Part shown: positions 8,360 to 17,983 of the stretch, piece by piece
Layout of the letters: the number at the start of each line of letters is the position of its first letter
How positions within the stretch are numbered: position 1 is the first letter of the stretch
Assembly (NCBI GenBank): GCA_016872725.1
Contig: VGZC01000027.1
Location: forward strand, 1 to 64,000
Source of the DNA: Planctomycetota bacterium
Lineage (GTDB): Bacteria; Planctomycetota; Planctomycetia; Pirellulales; Pirellulaceae
Direction: 5' to 3'
Length of the DNA stretch: 64,000 nt
The notes under the pieces: model-generated
Databases searched by the model: none
The model's input: only the letters and a program-made list of their open reading frames with translations
What the model was told of the DNA's origin: nothing
Program-made: the position numbers and the translations under genes

Positions 8360-9160
8360 ATGGCCATCGACTTGAACGCCGATATCGGCGAGGGATTCGG
8401 CGTGTACCGCATGGGCGACGACGAATCGCTCATGCCGTGGATCACGTCGGTAAACATCGCGTGTGGTTTCCATGCGGGCGATCCGACGACCATGCGGCGG
8501 GCGGTCGAGCAAGCGGTTCGCCATGGACGGGCGATCGGCGCGCACCCCGGCTTGCCCGACCGGCTCGGCTTCGGCCGCCGCGCGATGCGCGTGACACCGG
8601 CCGAGGCGCGCGACCTGATCCTCTATCAGGTCGGCGCGCTGGAGGCGTTTGTCCGCGCCGCGGGATCGAGGGTCGCCCATGTCAAACCCCACGGCGCGCT
8701 CTACCACATGGCGGAAGGCGACTCCGCGCTGGCGCGCGCGATCGCCGAGTCGGTCGGATCGCTGGGCGACGACCGGATCCTGATCGGCCTCGCCGGCGGG
8801 GCCTTGGTCGACGCCGGTCGGCGAGCGGGCGTTCCGACGGCGGCCGAGGCGTTCGCCGACCGGGCCTATCTCGCCGACGGCACGCTGGTGCCCAGGGACC
8901 GCGAAGGAAGCGTCCTGGAAACCGAGGCCGCCGTCGTCGCGCAGTGCCTGACCCTCGCGCGGTCCGGAACGGTCGCGACGCGTGACGGCACGACAATATC
9001 CGTCCGCGCCGACACGATCTGCTTCCACGGCGACACCCCCTCGGCCGCGCGCATGGCGCGCGCCGCGCGCGGCCGACTCGAAGGCGAATCGATCGCCGTT
9101 CGGCCTCCCTGCGCCGCGGACCTCCGAACCCTGGGCTCGGCGCAAGGCGAATCGCCGTAG
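8360..9160 (+). CDS. pxpA: 5-oxoprolinase subunit PxpA (LamB/YcsF)
   Basis: 266 aa, usual length of about 250. The LamB/YcsF family signature is complete: DLNADIGEGFG at the N-terminus, NIACGFHAGDPTTMRRAV, IGAHPGLPDRLGFGRR, HVKPHGALYHM and CFHGDTPSAARMAR. The metal-binding Asp/His residues (DLNAD, CGFHAGD, HPG, KPHG) are intact. It follows pxpC by 45 bases; GGAG precedes the ATG by about 6 bases. This gene completes a pxpBCA operon. Confidence 0.95.
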   Translation: MAIDLNADIGEGFGVYRMGDDESLMPWITSVNIACGFHAGDPTTMRRAVEQAVRHGRAIGAHPGLPDRLGFGRRAMRVTPAEARDLILYQVGALEAFVRAAGSRVAHVKPHGALYHMAEGDSALARAIAESVGSLGDDRILIGLAGGALVDAGRRAGVPTAAEAFADRAYLADGTLVPRDREGSVLETEAAVVAQCLTLARSGTVATRDGTTISVRADTICFHGDTPSAARMARAARGRLEGESIAVRPPCAADLRTLGSAQGESP

Positions 9161-9245
9161 ATCCTCCGCGCCGAAGGAGCAACACGAGAAGACAATCGAG
9201 AGTGAGAACAGGTCAGCGCAAGGCCTTCTCGCCACCGACCGCCCC

Positions 9246-9365
9246 ATGCCCACGAAGAAGCGCGATCGACCCGACGAGAAGCTGCCGCTCAAGCTGAGCG
9301 CCGCCAAGCGAAAGCTCGTCCTCAACCGGCTGGATGCGTGGCGGCTGGAGTCCGTCTGGCCATAA
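9246..9365 (+). CDS. Possible 39-aa basic peptide, unrecognised
   Basis: A short frame from ATG 9246 to TAA 9363-9365, rich in Lys, Arg and Leu. There is no clear ribosome-binding site. It lies between the pxp operon and a convergent VOC gene, beside an inverted repeat. It may be a decayed fragment of a longer gene. Confidence 0.2.
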   Translation: MPTKKRDRPDEKLPLKLSAAKRKLVLNRLDAWRLESVWP

Positions 9366-9404
9366 TCGGCGCCGATTGCCGAGACGTCGAACGTCCTGCT
9401 CCCT

Positions 9405-9473
9405 ATTCGTCCCATTCGTGGTTACGAAGGAGCGGGGATCCAGTGACCACGAATCACGCGAATGGCACGAATC
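9405..9473. repeat. Imperfect inverted repeat of ATTCGTG-type units
   Basis: ATTCGTCCCATTCGTGGTTA (9405-9424) is mirrored by TGACCACGAATCACGCGAAT plus GGCACGAAT (9443-9473). Each arm is itself built from short ATTCGNN repeats, so the element has both inverted and tandem symmetry. It is intergenic. Such CACGAAT-rich palindromes look like dispersed REP-type repeats, but only this copy is in the window. Confidence 0.6.
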
Positions 9474-9544
9474 GGGAAGAAGGAAACGATGTCTTTCCGT
9501 GAGGTTCCGCGGCCCCAACCCCTCGTGGTATTGGTCGCTCATCG

Positions 9545-9892
9545 TCATTCTGGAACCACATCGGCCCGCATCGCCGCGAGTTCGTTGCCGCCCGGGTCGA
9601 GGAAGTGGAAGCGCCGGCCGCCGGGGAAGCTGAATATCGGTTTGGTGATCGGCGCTCCGGTCGCCGTGACCGCGGCGAGCGTTGCCTCCAGGTCCTTCAC
9701 CTCAATCACCGGAAGGGGCGCTCGGGTCGCCTCCGCCTGGTCCGCCTGGAGTCCGATATCCACATCGCCGGAAAGCGTGCACGCATACGTCGGCCCGAAC
9801 GGGGTCATCGTCATGCCGAACACCCTTTCGAAGAAGTTCCGGCTGGCCGCGAGGTCGCGCGCGGGCAATTCGATGAAGTTGGGTCTGGCCAT
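9545..9892 (-). CDS. VOC (glyoxalase/bleomycin-resistance fold) protein
   Basis: 115 aa, a single VOC domain. It starts PNFIELPARDLAASRNFFER, the usual betaalpha unit, and ends FHFLDPGGNELAAM, the usual metal-site and dimer strand. Family members are metal-dependent lyases, dioxygenases or resistance proteins; this short form with no recognisable substrate residues cannot be assigned further. It lies 28 bases downstream of the ABC ATPase gene on the same strand, so it may be co-transcribed with that importer. Confidence 0.85.
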   Translation of the reverse strand: MARPNFIELPARDLAASRNFFERVFGMTMTPFGPTYACTLSGDVDIGLQADQAEATRAPLPVIEVKDLEATLAAVTATGAPITKPIFSFPGGRRFHFLDPGGNELAAMRADVVPE

Positions 9893-9920
9893 GGTGGTCT
9901 CCTTGCTTTACGGGAACGTC

Positions 9921-10661
9921 TTACGGGAGCGCTTCGCGCAGGAAATCGCGGGTGACCGTCGTTTCGGGCGATTCAAAAATCCGGGCGGGCGGACCCGATT
10001 CGGCGATGCGGCCCTCGTGCATGATATGCACCTGGTGCGCGACGTTTCGCGCGAAGCCCATCGCGTGGGTCACGACGATCATCGTCTGGCCCGCCGACGC
10101 GAGATCGGCGATCACGCCGATCACCTCCGCCGTCGTCCGCGGATCCAACGCGCTCGTCGGCTCGTCGAACAGCATGACCTCGGGGTTCATCGCCAGCGCG
10201 CGGGCGATCGCGACGCGCTGCTGCTGGCCGCCCGACAAGTTCATCGGCATCGCGTCGGACTTGGCGAGCATACCGACGCGGTCGAGCAATCGCCGCGCCT
10301 CGGCCACCGCCTCGTCCACCGGCTTCCGCAGGACATGCACGGGCGCTTCGATGATGTTTTGAAGGACCGTGCGGTGCGGGAAGAGATTGAACTGCTGGAA
10401 CACCATGCCCACTCGGCGGCGAATCCGAAGCAACGTCGCCGCGCGTTCCGCCGTCGGCTCGGGAGTCAGCCGCAGATCGCCCACCTCGATCACGCCCTCG
10501 TCGAACGTATCGAGCCCGTTGATCGCGCGCAACAAGGTGCTCTTGCCGCCGCCCGACGGCCCGAGCAGGACACTGACCTCGCCCGGCGCCACGCCGAGCG
10601 TGATTCCGCGGAGCACATCGTGGCCCGCGTACCGTTTCTTGAGTTCCCGAATCCGTATCAT
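9921..10661 (-). CDS. Polar amino acid ABC importer, ATP-binding protein
   Basis: 246 aa, GlnQ/ArtP-like. Walker A GPSGGGKST (residues 34-42), signature LSGGQQQR and Walker B VMLFDEPTSALDP are intact, followed by the D-loop and the switch histidine in VTHAMGFA. It powers import of a polar amino acid. Its start overlaps the upstream binding-protein/permease gene by 4 bases, indicating translational coupling. The substrate cannot be read from the ATPase. Confidence 0.93.
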   Translation of the reverse strand: MIRIRELKKRYAGHDVLRGITLGVAPGEVSVLLGPSGGGKSTLLRAINGLDTFDEGVIEVGDLRLTPEPTAERAATLLRIRRRVGMVFQQFNLFPHRTVLQNIIEAPVHVLRKPVDEAVAEARRLLDRVGMLAKSDAMPMNLSGGQQQRVAIARALAMNPEVMLFDEPTSALDPRTTAEVIGVIADLASAGQTMIVVTHAMGFARNVAHQVHIMHEGRIAESGPPARIFESPETTVTRDFLREALP

Positions 10662-12331
10662 AGGGTCCGCTCACGCCGCAATCGCCGCTCCAGCCAGCCG
10701 GTGAGCATGGCGAGCGGATAACTCATCGCCAGATACAACAACGCGGTCAACACGCCGAGTTCGAGCACGGAGCCCGTGCTGCGCGCGTGGATATAGTATT
10801 CCTTGCTCAATTCGACCACCGTGATCACCGAACAGACGGCCGTGTCCTTGAACAGGGCGATGAAATCGTTCGTGACCGGCGGAATGACGATGCGCGTCGC
10901 CTGCGGCACGATGACGCGCCGCAGGGCGAGCCATCGAGGCATGCCGAGCGCGAGGGCCGCCTCCATCTGGCCTTTGGGGATGGCCAGCATGCCCGCTCGG
11001 TAGATCTCGGCTTCGTACGCCGAGTAATTCACGGCGAGTCCGATGACGGCGGCCCACAGGGCGTTGATCGAGATGCCCATCTCCGGAAGCAGGAAGAAAA
11101 TGACATAGAGCTGGAGGACGAGCGGCGTTCCGCGAACCACCTCGACATACAGCGCGGCGACGCGGCCGGGCCATTTCGGCCCGAACAGGCGCGTGAGGGC
11201 CATGGTGAGTCCGATCAGGACGGCGAGCGGCATCGCCAGGCAGGAAAGGAGGACCGTGATGCCCGCGGCGCGGATCAGCAACGGTCCGCGGTCCGAAAGC
11301 ACGCGCCAGCCCCGCAGCGGCTCGTATTCCCGGACCTCGGCCGCCCCGTCCGCGCGGACCGTTCCCGGCTGGAACCCGCCGTCCGCGTCCATTTCGAGCC
11401 CGCGCATGCGCTGCGTCTCGTTCCATAATCCGTAATTCGAAAGGACGGCGCGGAGGCTTCCGTCGCGGAGCGCGGCCAGGATGGCGTCGTTGATCGCCGC
11501 GAGCAGCCGACGGTCCGATTTCTTGACGAGGATCGTATAAAACCCCCGCCCCACGGGATCCCCGACCCGCGCGAGGCCCGGAAACCCATCCGCGAAGAAG
11601 ACGGCGATCGGCAGGTCCTGCAGGGTCGCGTCGATGCCGTCCGCGTTGAGTTCGACCGCGCGCATCGCATCGGTCACTCCGTCGAACAGGACCAATTCGA
11701 CCGAGTCCGCGTGGTTTTGCTCGAGATAGGCCTGGGCGGCGGATCCGCCGAGCACGGCGATGCGCCGCTTGCCCCGCTCGGACGGCGCCTTCAAATCGGA
11801 CCAATCGGACAGCGTGCCGTCGCCGCTACGGGCCAAGAGTTGCAGCTCGTACACGTAATACGGAATCGACGTTCCAAACCGTTCGGCCCACGCCGGCGTC
11901 CATTCGTATCCGTTCAACACGATATCGATATCGCCGCGCTGGACGAGATCGGGCAACTTGTCCCATTGTCCCTGACGGAACTCGGCTCGTACGCCGAGCC
12001 GCGAGGCGATGAGATCGGCGAGTTCGACTTCGAATCCGATCCGCCGCGATCGGTCATTCGGGTCAGCGTAGACGTATGGGCCTCCCCCTTCCTCATCCGC
12101 GCCCCATCGCAGCACGCCGCGCGCGCGGACATCGTCGAGCCCGTCGGCGAGCGCGGTCGTCGAAAGGCCAAAGCCGATCAGCGCCGACGCAACGCACGCG
12201 ACAAGCAGGCTCCGCATCGCGAACCGTGGACTCGGACTCGCTCGCCGCGACGGCGCGACGGCTGCGCGCCCCGCGCTTCCGTCGATCGGTTCCCCGTGTC
12301 GTTCCATCGCTCGTTCCATCGCGTTCCTCAT
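10658..12331 (-). CDS. Fused substrate-binding protein and permease of amino acid ABC importer
   Basis: About 557 aa from ATG 12331, chosen because earlier in-frame starts would run into the GH2 gene. A hydrophobic export segment (MRSLLVACVASALIGFGLST, residues 39-58) is followed by a periplasmic binding domain of the SBP_bac_3 family (VRARGVLRWGADEEGG ... GFEVELADLIASRLGVRAEF). The permease half begins near residue 330 and carries the EAA-type loop (YRAGMLAIPKGQMEAALALG) and several membrane helices. This is the GlnPH/PatM-style architecture in which the receptor is tethered to its own permease. It forms a complete importer with the downstream ATPase. Confidence 0.9.
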   Translation of the reverse strand: MRNAMERAMERHGEPIDGSAGRAAVAPSRRASPSPRFAMRSLLVACVASALIGFGLSTTALADGLDDVRARGVLRWGADEEGGGPYVYADPNDRSRRIGFEVELADLIASRLGVRAEFRQGQWDKLPDLVQRGDIDIVLNGYEWTPAWAERFGTSIPYYVYELQLLARSGDGTLSDWSDLKAPSERGKRRIAVLGGSAAQAYLEQNHADSVELVLFDGVTDAMRAVELNADGIDATLQDLPIAVFFADGFPGLARVGDPVGRGFYTILVKKSDRRLLAAINDAILAALRDGSLRAVLSNYGLWNETQRMRGLEMDADGGFQPGTVRADGAAEVREYEPLRGWRVLSDRGPLLIRAAGITVLLSCLAMPLAVLIGLTMALTRLFGPKWPGRVAALYVEVVRGTPLVLQLYVIFFLLPEMGISINALWAAVIGLAVNYSAYEAEIYRAGMLAIPKGQMEAALALGMPRWLALRRVIVPQATRIVIPPVTNDFIALFKDTAVCSVITVVELSKEYYIHARSTGSVLELGVLTALLYLAMSYPLAMLTGWLERRLRRERTL

Positions 12332-12372
12332 ACGCCTTCGCGAATCATGACTTGGCCGTGCGCCGTCCCGGA

Positions 12373-14775
12373 TCAATGCTTGGTATCGATAGGCCGCCCG
12401 ACACCCAATCCGGCATCCACGTACTGTCCACCCGCGGTCTGACGGCAATGCACGGCGAGGACGTTCGTGCCTTCGCGCAGCGTCTTCATGCATTCCTCTC
12501 CGAGATCGACGTCGGCGTATTCCGTGGCGTGCCCGCTCAACACGGCGATCCGCGTTCCATTGAGATACACCTCCGCGTCCTCATCGTGGTGGATTCGCAG
12601 TTGGAGCGTCGCGGACTTGGCGGCTTGAACGGCCGGCGGCGCTTCGAAGGTCCGTCGCAACCAGATGTCCGAAGTCCTCCAGGGCGTGCGGACGACCGAA
12701 CCGGGCGTCGTCGGTTCTCCGAAACCGCCGGGTCCCGATTGCCACGCCGTGTCATCATACGCGATCGTGGCCCAATCGGGGCCGGGGTCCGACGTCGCGA
12801 ATCGCCAGACTTGCGACTCGCGTTCCGCCGTGGGGACGATCACGTCGACATGCATCGCGACCGGTCGTTCGTACAGCCATGCGTGCATGCGGGCGATCCG
12901 CTCGGCATCCAGCTTCACGATCTCGCGATCGTACGTCATGAGTCCATTGACCTCACCCTCGACATCCGTCGTCTGCGTGTACACGGCCGCCGACAATCCA
13001 CGCGCCGCGAGCGGACGGAGTCGACGGATGAGCATCTCGTAGTTCGACTGCAGGTCTTCGCGCGTCGTATAGGTCCGATATCCCCAGTTCCTCTTGTTCC
13101 ACCAAAGGTGGCCTTCGATCGGAAGCCCCAATCCGCCGAACTCGCCGAGCACAATGGCGCGTTTGGATTCGGGGTCGGGCATCGCCGGGCCCGGGTAGCG
13201 ATGCATGTCGTTCAGGTCGCCCGTTCCCCGATCCGACCAACCGCTCGGCCCGTCGACGAGCCGCGTCGGATCGCGCTCCTTGGTCCACGCGAGGATCTCA
13301 TTCGTCTTGAATTGTCCCCAGCCCTCGTTGAACGGAACCCAGGCGACGATGCACGGGTGGCTGGCGAGCGAGTCGATGATCGCCGCCCATTCGCGCCGAT
13401 AATTCGACTCGGATTCCCCGGACCGCTCGAAATCCGCCTGATCCGGTCGGATGTGCCCATCACCGTTCGGCATGTCCTGCCAGACCAATAGACCCAATCG
13501 ATCGCAGTGGTAATACCATCGATCGGGTTCCACCTTCACGTGCTTTCGGATCAGATTGAAACCAAGACGCTTGGTCATCTCCAGGTCATAGCGCAGCGCC
13601 TCGTCGCTCGGCGCGGTGTACAGCCCGTCGGGCCACCATCCCTGATCGAGGGGTCCGATTTGGAACAGCGGTTTTCCGTTGAGTCCGATGCGGAGTCGGC
13701 CTTCGTCGTCGGCGCACAAGCCGACCTCCCGCACGCCGACATAGCTTTCGACGCGATCCTCGATCCCCGATCCCGACACGACGCCGACGGTCAGCGAATA
13801 GAGGAACGGCGATTCGGGCGACCAGAGCTTGGCATCGGGGACTTCAACGCCGAGTTCCGTGCCGGCCGGGCCCGTCGCGCGCGCGATCCGGGTTTCGCCG
13901 TCGCGCACTTCGGCCCAGATCTTGTCGCCGCTCGCGTCGCCCGCGAGATCGACGGCGATGCGCACGCGCGCCGGGTCCACTTCGGTGCGAATCCGCAGTC
14001 GGCGGATCGACGTCGCGGGGACCCATTCGAGCCACACCGTTCGCCAGATGCCGGTCACCGACGTGTACCAGATGCCTTTCGGATCGGCGACCTGCTTGCC
14101 GCGCGGTTGAAAGCCGGCGTCGGTCGGATCCCATACGCGCACGACCAATTCGTGTTCGCGCCCCGAGTCGGAACCGCCTTGGTCTTGGTCTTGTGCTTTG
14201 CCTTCGTGGCCTTGAATGGCCTCGGTGATATCGAACGTGAACGGATCGTAACCGCCCTGATGTCGGCCGACCTCGTGCCCGTCGACCCATGCGGTCATTT
14301 GCCAATCCACGGCTCCGAAATGCAGGAGGAGGCGCGCGCCCGCCGACGCGCCTTCGGGGCGCGGCGCCCGAAACTTCGTTTGGTACCAGAGCGCGCGATC
14401 CGGTCCCACGGTCGTCGCGACTCCGGAGAGGCCGGACTCGATCGCGAACGGCACGAGGATGCTTCCTGGGAATTCAGCGGGCCGTTCGTCTTCCTTCGGA
14501 ACGACGGCGTATCGCCACAATCCGTTCAGATTGGTCCAGGCCTCGCGCCGCAGTTGGGGTCGCGGATACTCGGCATACACCTTATTGGGATCGATGGCCT
14601 TGGCCCACCGCGTCATGATCTTGTCGCCCGCCGGTTTCCAACCCGTGCCCGCCGTATCCTGGGTCCGCGCACCGTCGGTTCGCAGGGCCGTCACGACGAG
14701 CACGGACGCCCACAGGACGGCCCGTGCTCGCCGGAGTGCCGTACCATTCGGACTCGCTTCATCATGCGCGTTCAT
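12373..14775 (-). CDS. Secreted glycoside hydrolase family 2 protein
   Basis: About 800 aa from ATG 14775, which has ACGAGG about 8 bases upstream. A signal peptide is visible (VLWASVLVVTALRTDGA). Then come a GH2 sugar-binding jelly roll (LRREAWTNLNGLWRYAVVPK ... WYQTKFRAP), an Ig-like domain, and a TIM barrel with GFNLIRKHVKVEPDRWYYH. The catalytic acid/base Glu is in WVPFNEGWGQ and the likely nucleophile Glu in VLGEFGGLGL. A C-terminal beta-sandwich (about 660-800) ends DAGLGVGRPIDTKH. Substrate could be beta-galactoside, beta-glucuronide or beta-mannoside. The sulfatase gene upstream suggests a sulfated polysaccharide. Confidence 0.9.
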   Translation of the reverse strand: MNAHDEASPNGTALRRARAVLWASVLVVTALRTDGARTQDTAGTGWKPAGDKIMTRWAKAIDPNKVYAEYPRPQLRREAWTNLNGLWRYAVVPKEDERPAEFPGSILVPFAIESGLSGVATTVGPDRALWYQTKFRAPRPEGASAGARLLLHFGAVDWQMTAWVDGHEVGRHQGGYDPFTFDITEAIQGHEGKAQDQDQGGSDSGREHELVVRVWDPTDAGFQPRGKQVADPKGIWYTSVTGIWRTVWLEWVPATSIRRLRIRTEVDPARVRIAVDLAGDASGDKIWAEVRDGETRIARATGPAGTELGVEVPDAKLWSPESPFLYSLTVGVVSGSGIEDRVESYVGVREVGLCADDEGRLRIGLNGKPLFQIGPLDQGWWPDGLYTAPSDEALRYDLEMTKRLGFNLIRKHVKVEPDRWYYHCDRLGLLVWQDMPNGDGHIRPDQADFERSGESESNYRREWAAIIDSLASHPCIVAWVPFNEGWGQFKTNEILAWTKERDPTRLVDGPSGWSDRGTGDLNDMHRYPGPAMPDPESKRAIVLGEFGGLGLPIEGHLWWNKRNWGYRTYTTREDLQSNYEMLIRRLRPLAARGLSAAVYTQTTDVEGEVNGLMTYDREIVKLDAERIARMHAWLYERPVAMHVDVIVPTAERESQVWRFATSDPGPDWATIAYDDTAWQSGPGGFGEPTTPGSVVRTPWRTSDIWLRRTFEAPPAVQAAKSATLQLRIHHDEDAEVYLNGTRIAVLSGHATEYADVDLGEECMKTLREGTNVLAVHCRQTAGGQYVDAGLGVGRPIDTKH

Positions 14776-14912
14776 GCGATGCGCCTCGTTGGAAAAGATC
14801 GAATCCCGACGCAGCCCCCAATGATCGCCGCATGCCCGGCCTCGCACCACAGCGCGGGGTGTCGGCGGCTCCGCGTCCGCGACGACCGTCACCTCGAATC
14901 GCGTCCGCGGCC

Positions 14913-16841
14913 TCACTGCCCATCTCCCGGCGGACCGGGATGCGCGTCGATCCGTTCGAGCAACCGTTCGGAATACTCGCGCATCCGAGCCGGTATCGAT
15001 TCGGACGTGCGGGGCAGCCGCCGGATCGCATCGGCCGCGACGGAGGTCTTAGAACCCTGTCGATCGAGCGCGTTGAGCGCCGCGACGACGACATAGAGAC
15101 TGTTTCCGTTCAGGTCGGCGTGCGCGACGAGCCGATCGAGTCCGCGTCGGCGATCGCCCTCGTCCTCCAACATCGTAAACGCCTCGGCCGCCGCGACACG
15201 CACGCTCGGGCACGCGTCGTCCAACCGGCGTTCGAGTGGTCCCCGCGCCGACGCGATCGCCTTGGCGCCGCGCATTACGAGTCCGAGCACGGACCAATAA
15301 CGAACGGCCGAATCCGGATCCTCGAGCCGCTCGACGAGGACCGCTCGGGAATCGGCTCGACCGGCGGACGCGATTTCGGCCGTTTCGAGGATTCGGTCGA
15401 ACGGAAATGACGCGTCGTGTCCCACGTCATAGGGCGATCGGTCGACCGACCGAACGTGCAGTTCATCCTCGGGCAACATGCCCACGTCGCGGATTTCACG
15501 CTGCCAGTCGCGAAGGACGCCGCGCATGCGTTCGACGACCTCGCGGTATTCCGGTTGCTCGGCGAGATCTTGGATCTCATCCGGATCGGTCCGGAGGTCG
15601 TAGAGTTCCTCGACCGGCTTGGGTTCCCAAAACCGCGATTGAACCGGATTGAGCCGGCCCGCGTCGTACAGGGATTTCCATACCTGGGTCGTCGGCGTTT
15701 GAAACATGTAGGCCAAGTGCTGCCCATACGGCAGGTGGGGCATGAAGTGCCGAACATAGACATACCGCTCATCGCGGACCGATCGCACCAGATCGATGCG
15801 CTCGTCCATCCGGCCGCGGAATCCAAACAGATAGCGCGAAGGCGGCGCGCGATGAGGGCCCAGGAACGCTCGGCCCTGCAAATGGCGTGGTGGCTTGACA
15901 CCCGCGAGACTCAGCATGGTCGGCGCGAGATCGACGAAGCTGACGAGCCGTTCGGATACCGTTCCGCTTCCTTGGACTTGGCCGTCGGGTCCCAGGCTCG
16001 CGAACTTCGCGGGAAGACGCACGATGAGCGGCACGTGGAGTCCGCAATCGAGCGGCCAGCGCTTGTTGCGCGGCATGCCCGATCCATGGTCGCCGAAATA
16101 GACGACGATCGTGTCCTCTTCGAGCCCGGCTTCGGCAAGTTCGCGCAGATTGGCGCCGACCAGCGCGTCCATCTCGGTGATCTTGTCGTAATACTGGGCC
16201 CAATCGAGCCGCACTTCGGGCGTGTCGGGATGATAAGGCGGCACGCGCACCTTCGCCGGATCGTGGATCGGCGTGTGAGGCCGCCGCCGGATCTGGCTTT
16301 CGTGCGTCACCGTATGATTGAAGACGGCGAAGAAGGGCTGCCCCTTCGCGCGGTGTCTCCAATGGGCTCGGGGCGACGATTCGTCCCAAACCGTGCCGGC
16401 CTTTTCCAGGTTGTAGTCCTCTTTGCTGTTGTTCGTGCAATAATACCCGGCATCCCGAAGGTACCGAGGAAACATGAGAAAACCGTCGGGCAATCGGGTC
16501 ATGCTCCGCATGTGCTCCGATCCGGTGGAGGGAGGATACATGCCGCTGATGATCGCGGTCCTCGCCGGCGCGCACACCGGCGCATTGGACCATGCGTTTC
16601 GATAGAGGATGCTTCGCGCGGCGAGCGCATCGAGATTCGGGGTATCCGCGTAGGCGTCGCCGTAGCAGCCGAGGTGAGGCCCATTGTCCTCGCTCGTGAT
16701 CCACAGAATATTGGGCCTTGAATCGGACGTCCGAGCCGCCGCGCCGGTCGCTTCCGCGGCGGCCGTGCCGCCCGTCCCCCCGAGTACGCAGAACGCGACT
16801 CCGAAAACGGCCGCACGCATTGTCGTCCAAGCCGGATTCAT
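14913..16841 (-). CDS. Secreted sulfatase (N-sulfoglucosamine sulfohydrolase-like)
   Basis: About 642 aa from ATG 16841 with a signal peptide (AAVFGVAFCVLGGTGGTAAA). The type I sulfatase core is plain: PNILWITSEDNGPHLGCYG with metal-binding Glu/Asp, and the formylglycine site CAPARTAI (Cys90), which needs the maturation enzyme to convert Cys to formylglycine. Later motifs are FFAVFNHTVTHE and VVYFGDHGSGMPRNKRW. The last 120 residues look like helical HEAT-type repeats, absent from minimal sulfatases. It lies 137 bases upstream of the GH2 gene on the same strand, which suggests joint action on a sulfated glycan. Confidence 0.93.
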   Translation of the reverse strand: MNPAWTTMRAAVFGVAFCVLGGTGGTAAAEATGAAARTSDSRPNILWITSEDNGPHLGCYGDAYADTPNLDALAARSILYRNAWSNAPVCAPARTAIISGMYPPSTGSEHMRSMTRLPDGFLMFPRYLRDAGYYCTNNSKEDYNLEKAGTVWDESSPRAHWRHRAKGQPFFAVFNHTVTHESQIRRRPHTPIHDPAKVRVPPYHPDTPEVRLDWAQYYDKITEMDALVGANLRELAEAGLEEDTIVVYFGDHGSGMPRNKRWPLDCGLHVPLIVRLPAKFASLGPDGQVQGSGTVSERLVSFVDLAPTMLSLAGVKPPRHLQGRAFLGPHRAPPSRYLFGFRGRMDERIDLVRSVRDERYVYVRHFMPHLPYGQHLAYMFQTPTTQVWKSLYDAGRLNPVQSRFWEPKPVEELYDLRTDPDEIQDLAEQPEYREVVERMRGVLRDWQREIRDVGMLPEDELHVRSVDRSPYDVGHDASFPFDRILETAEIASAGRADSRAVLVERLEDPDSAVRYWSVLGLVMRGAKAIASARGPLERRLDDACPSVRVAAAEAFTMLEDEGDRRRGLDRLVAHADLNGNSLYVVVAALNALDRQGSKTSVAADAIRRLPRTSESIPARMREYSERLLERIDAHPGPPGDGQ

Positions 16842-16916
16842 TGCAATCAACCTCGTCGCGCGGCACAAGCCCGTTCGGGCCGATCCGCGTGGACCAAGAC
16901 GCGATCCGATGCTGGT

Positions 16917-17744
16917 CTACCGGCGGAACCAACGCGGCCCGCGCCGGGTTCGCATGGCCGTTTCGGGGCCGGATCCCGCCGCCGACGAAGGCGCTGCCGA
17001 ATCGCGGCTCACCCGTTCGAGTTCACCGCGCATCCAGGTCATAACGCGTGGAAAGCAGCGGGACAAGTCGGCCTCCCGCGCGGGATCCGAACCGCCGCCG
17101 AGCGCGGCCGCGAATGATTCGGCGAACACTTCTTGCCGCCCCGCGTCGCGCGCTTGCAGATAATAGGCCATTCGCGCGGCGTCCTCGGCCGAAATCGCCC
17201 CGCGATCGGCCATGTAGGCGGCGCGAAACGGATCCTGCGACGAGCGATAGGAACGCCGAGCGTCCTCGGCGCCGAGCACATCGTACGCGTGGCCGACCTC
17301 GTGACGCAGAACGCCCGCGACGCGATCGGCCGCTACGACGGTTCCCGCGCGTGTTCGGCGCTTTTCGGCGAGGATCAACAGCTTGTCGGCCGGCAAGTGG
17401 ACCGCGTCGACCTGTTCCCAGGTCACGCCCTCGGGCCATCCCCGCGGCCTCGCCGATTTCAATTCCGGTGCCCTGTCCACGACGAACTCGACCAATTCGC
17501 ATCGCCAGCCGGAACGACGTACGGAGGACCAGATGACGGGAGGGATCGCCGCGAGCGCCTCGGCCACCTCCGCTTCGAACACGGGAGTCACCTCGGATCG
17601 AACGGCGACGCCCGCCGAGACAAGGCCCTTGAATCGAACGGGTTCCTCCGCGTCCATCGACGTCGAATCGCCAACGATCGCTCCGCTCAGTGCGAGCGTC
17701 ACGGCGGCGAATCGGCACATCCGGCATCGTGGGAAAGGGCTCAT
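16917..17744 (-). CDS. Secreted zinc metalloprotease-like protein (ATLF type)
   Basis: About 275 aa from ATG 17744. The N-terminus has an export segment (FAAVTLALSGAIVG). The centre holds HEVGH (148-152) in VLRHEVGHAYDVLG, and a downstream EVFAESFAA helix (Glu209) places a third metal ligand about 57 residues later. This spacing and the surrounding sequence fit the anthrax-lethal-factor-like (ATLF/Pro-Pro endopeptidase) clan. The C-terminal 40 residues are Arg-rich. It lies between the PVC-type cytochrome gene and the sulfatase; substrate unknown. Confidence 0.7.
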   Translation of the reverse strand: MSPFPRCRMCRFAAVTLALSGAIVGDSTSMDAEEPVRFKGLVSAGVAVRSEVTPVFEAEVAEALAAIPPVIWSSVRRSGWRCELVEFVVDRAPELKSARPRGWPEGVTWEQVDAVHLPADKLLILAEKRRTRAGTVVAADRVAGVLRHEVGHAYDVLGAEDARRSYRSSQDPFRAAYMADRGAISAEDAARMAYYLQARDAGRQEVFAESFAAALGGGSDPAREADLSRCFPRVMTWMRGELERVSRDSAAPSSAAGSGPETAMRTRRGPRWFRR

Positions 17745-17983
17745 GTGCGACAGGATGGGGAATCGTGTGGATTCGATTCGGCGAGTGCCTCGACCTCGGC
17801 GTCCACGCCGCTCGCGTTTTCGCGGACGCACAAACCGCCGACGGACGAAACGAACCGCGAGGGCCAACCGTGCCGTCCGTCGGCGTTCCGAATAGGACCC
17901 ACCAACAACACGGTGCCGCGGCCCGAGCTTCGATCGATGGCCGCTGTGGACGTTTCGCGCACCATGCCGCGATGCGCATTCCC

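Larger units (their letters stand above)
9161..9544. other. Intergenic region with a tiny ORF and an inverted repeat
   Basis: A 39-codon frame at 9246-9365 (starting MPTKKRDRPDEKLPLKLS, ending DAWRLESVWP) is Lys/Arg-rich and could be a small gene or a fragment; I do not recognise it. It is followed by the inverted repeat at 9405-9473. Nothing else is seen. Confidence 0.4.
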
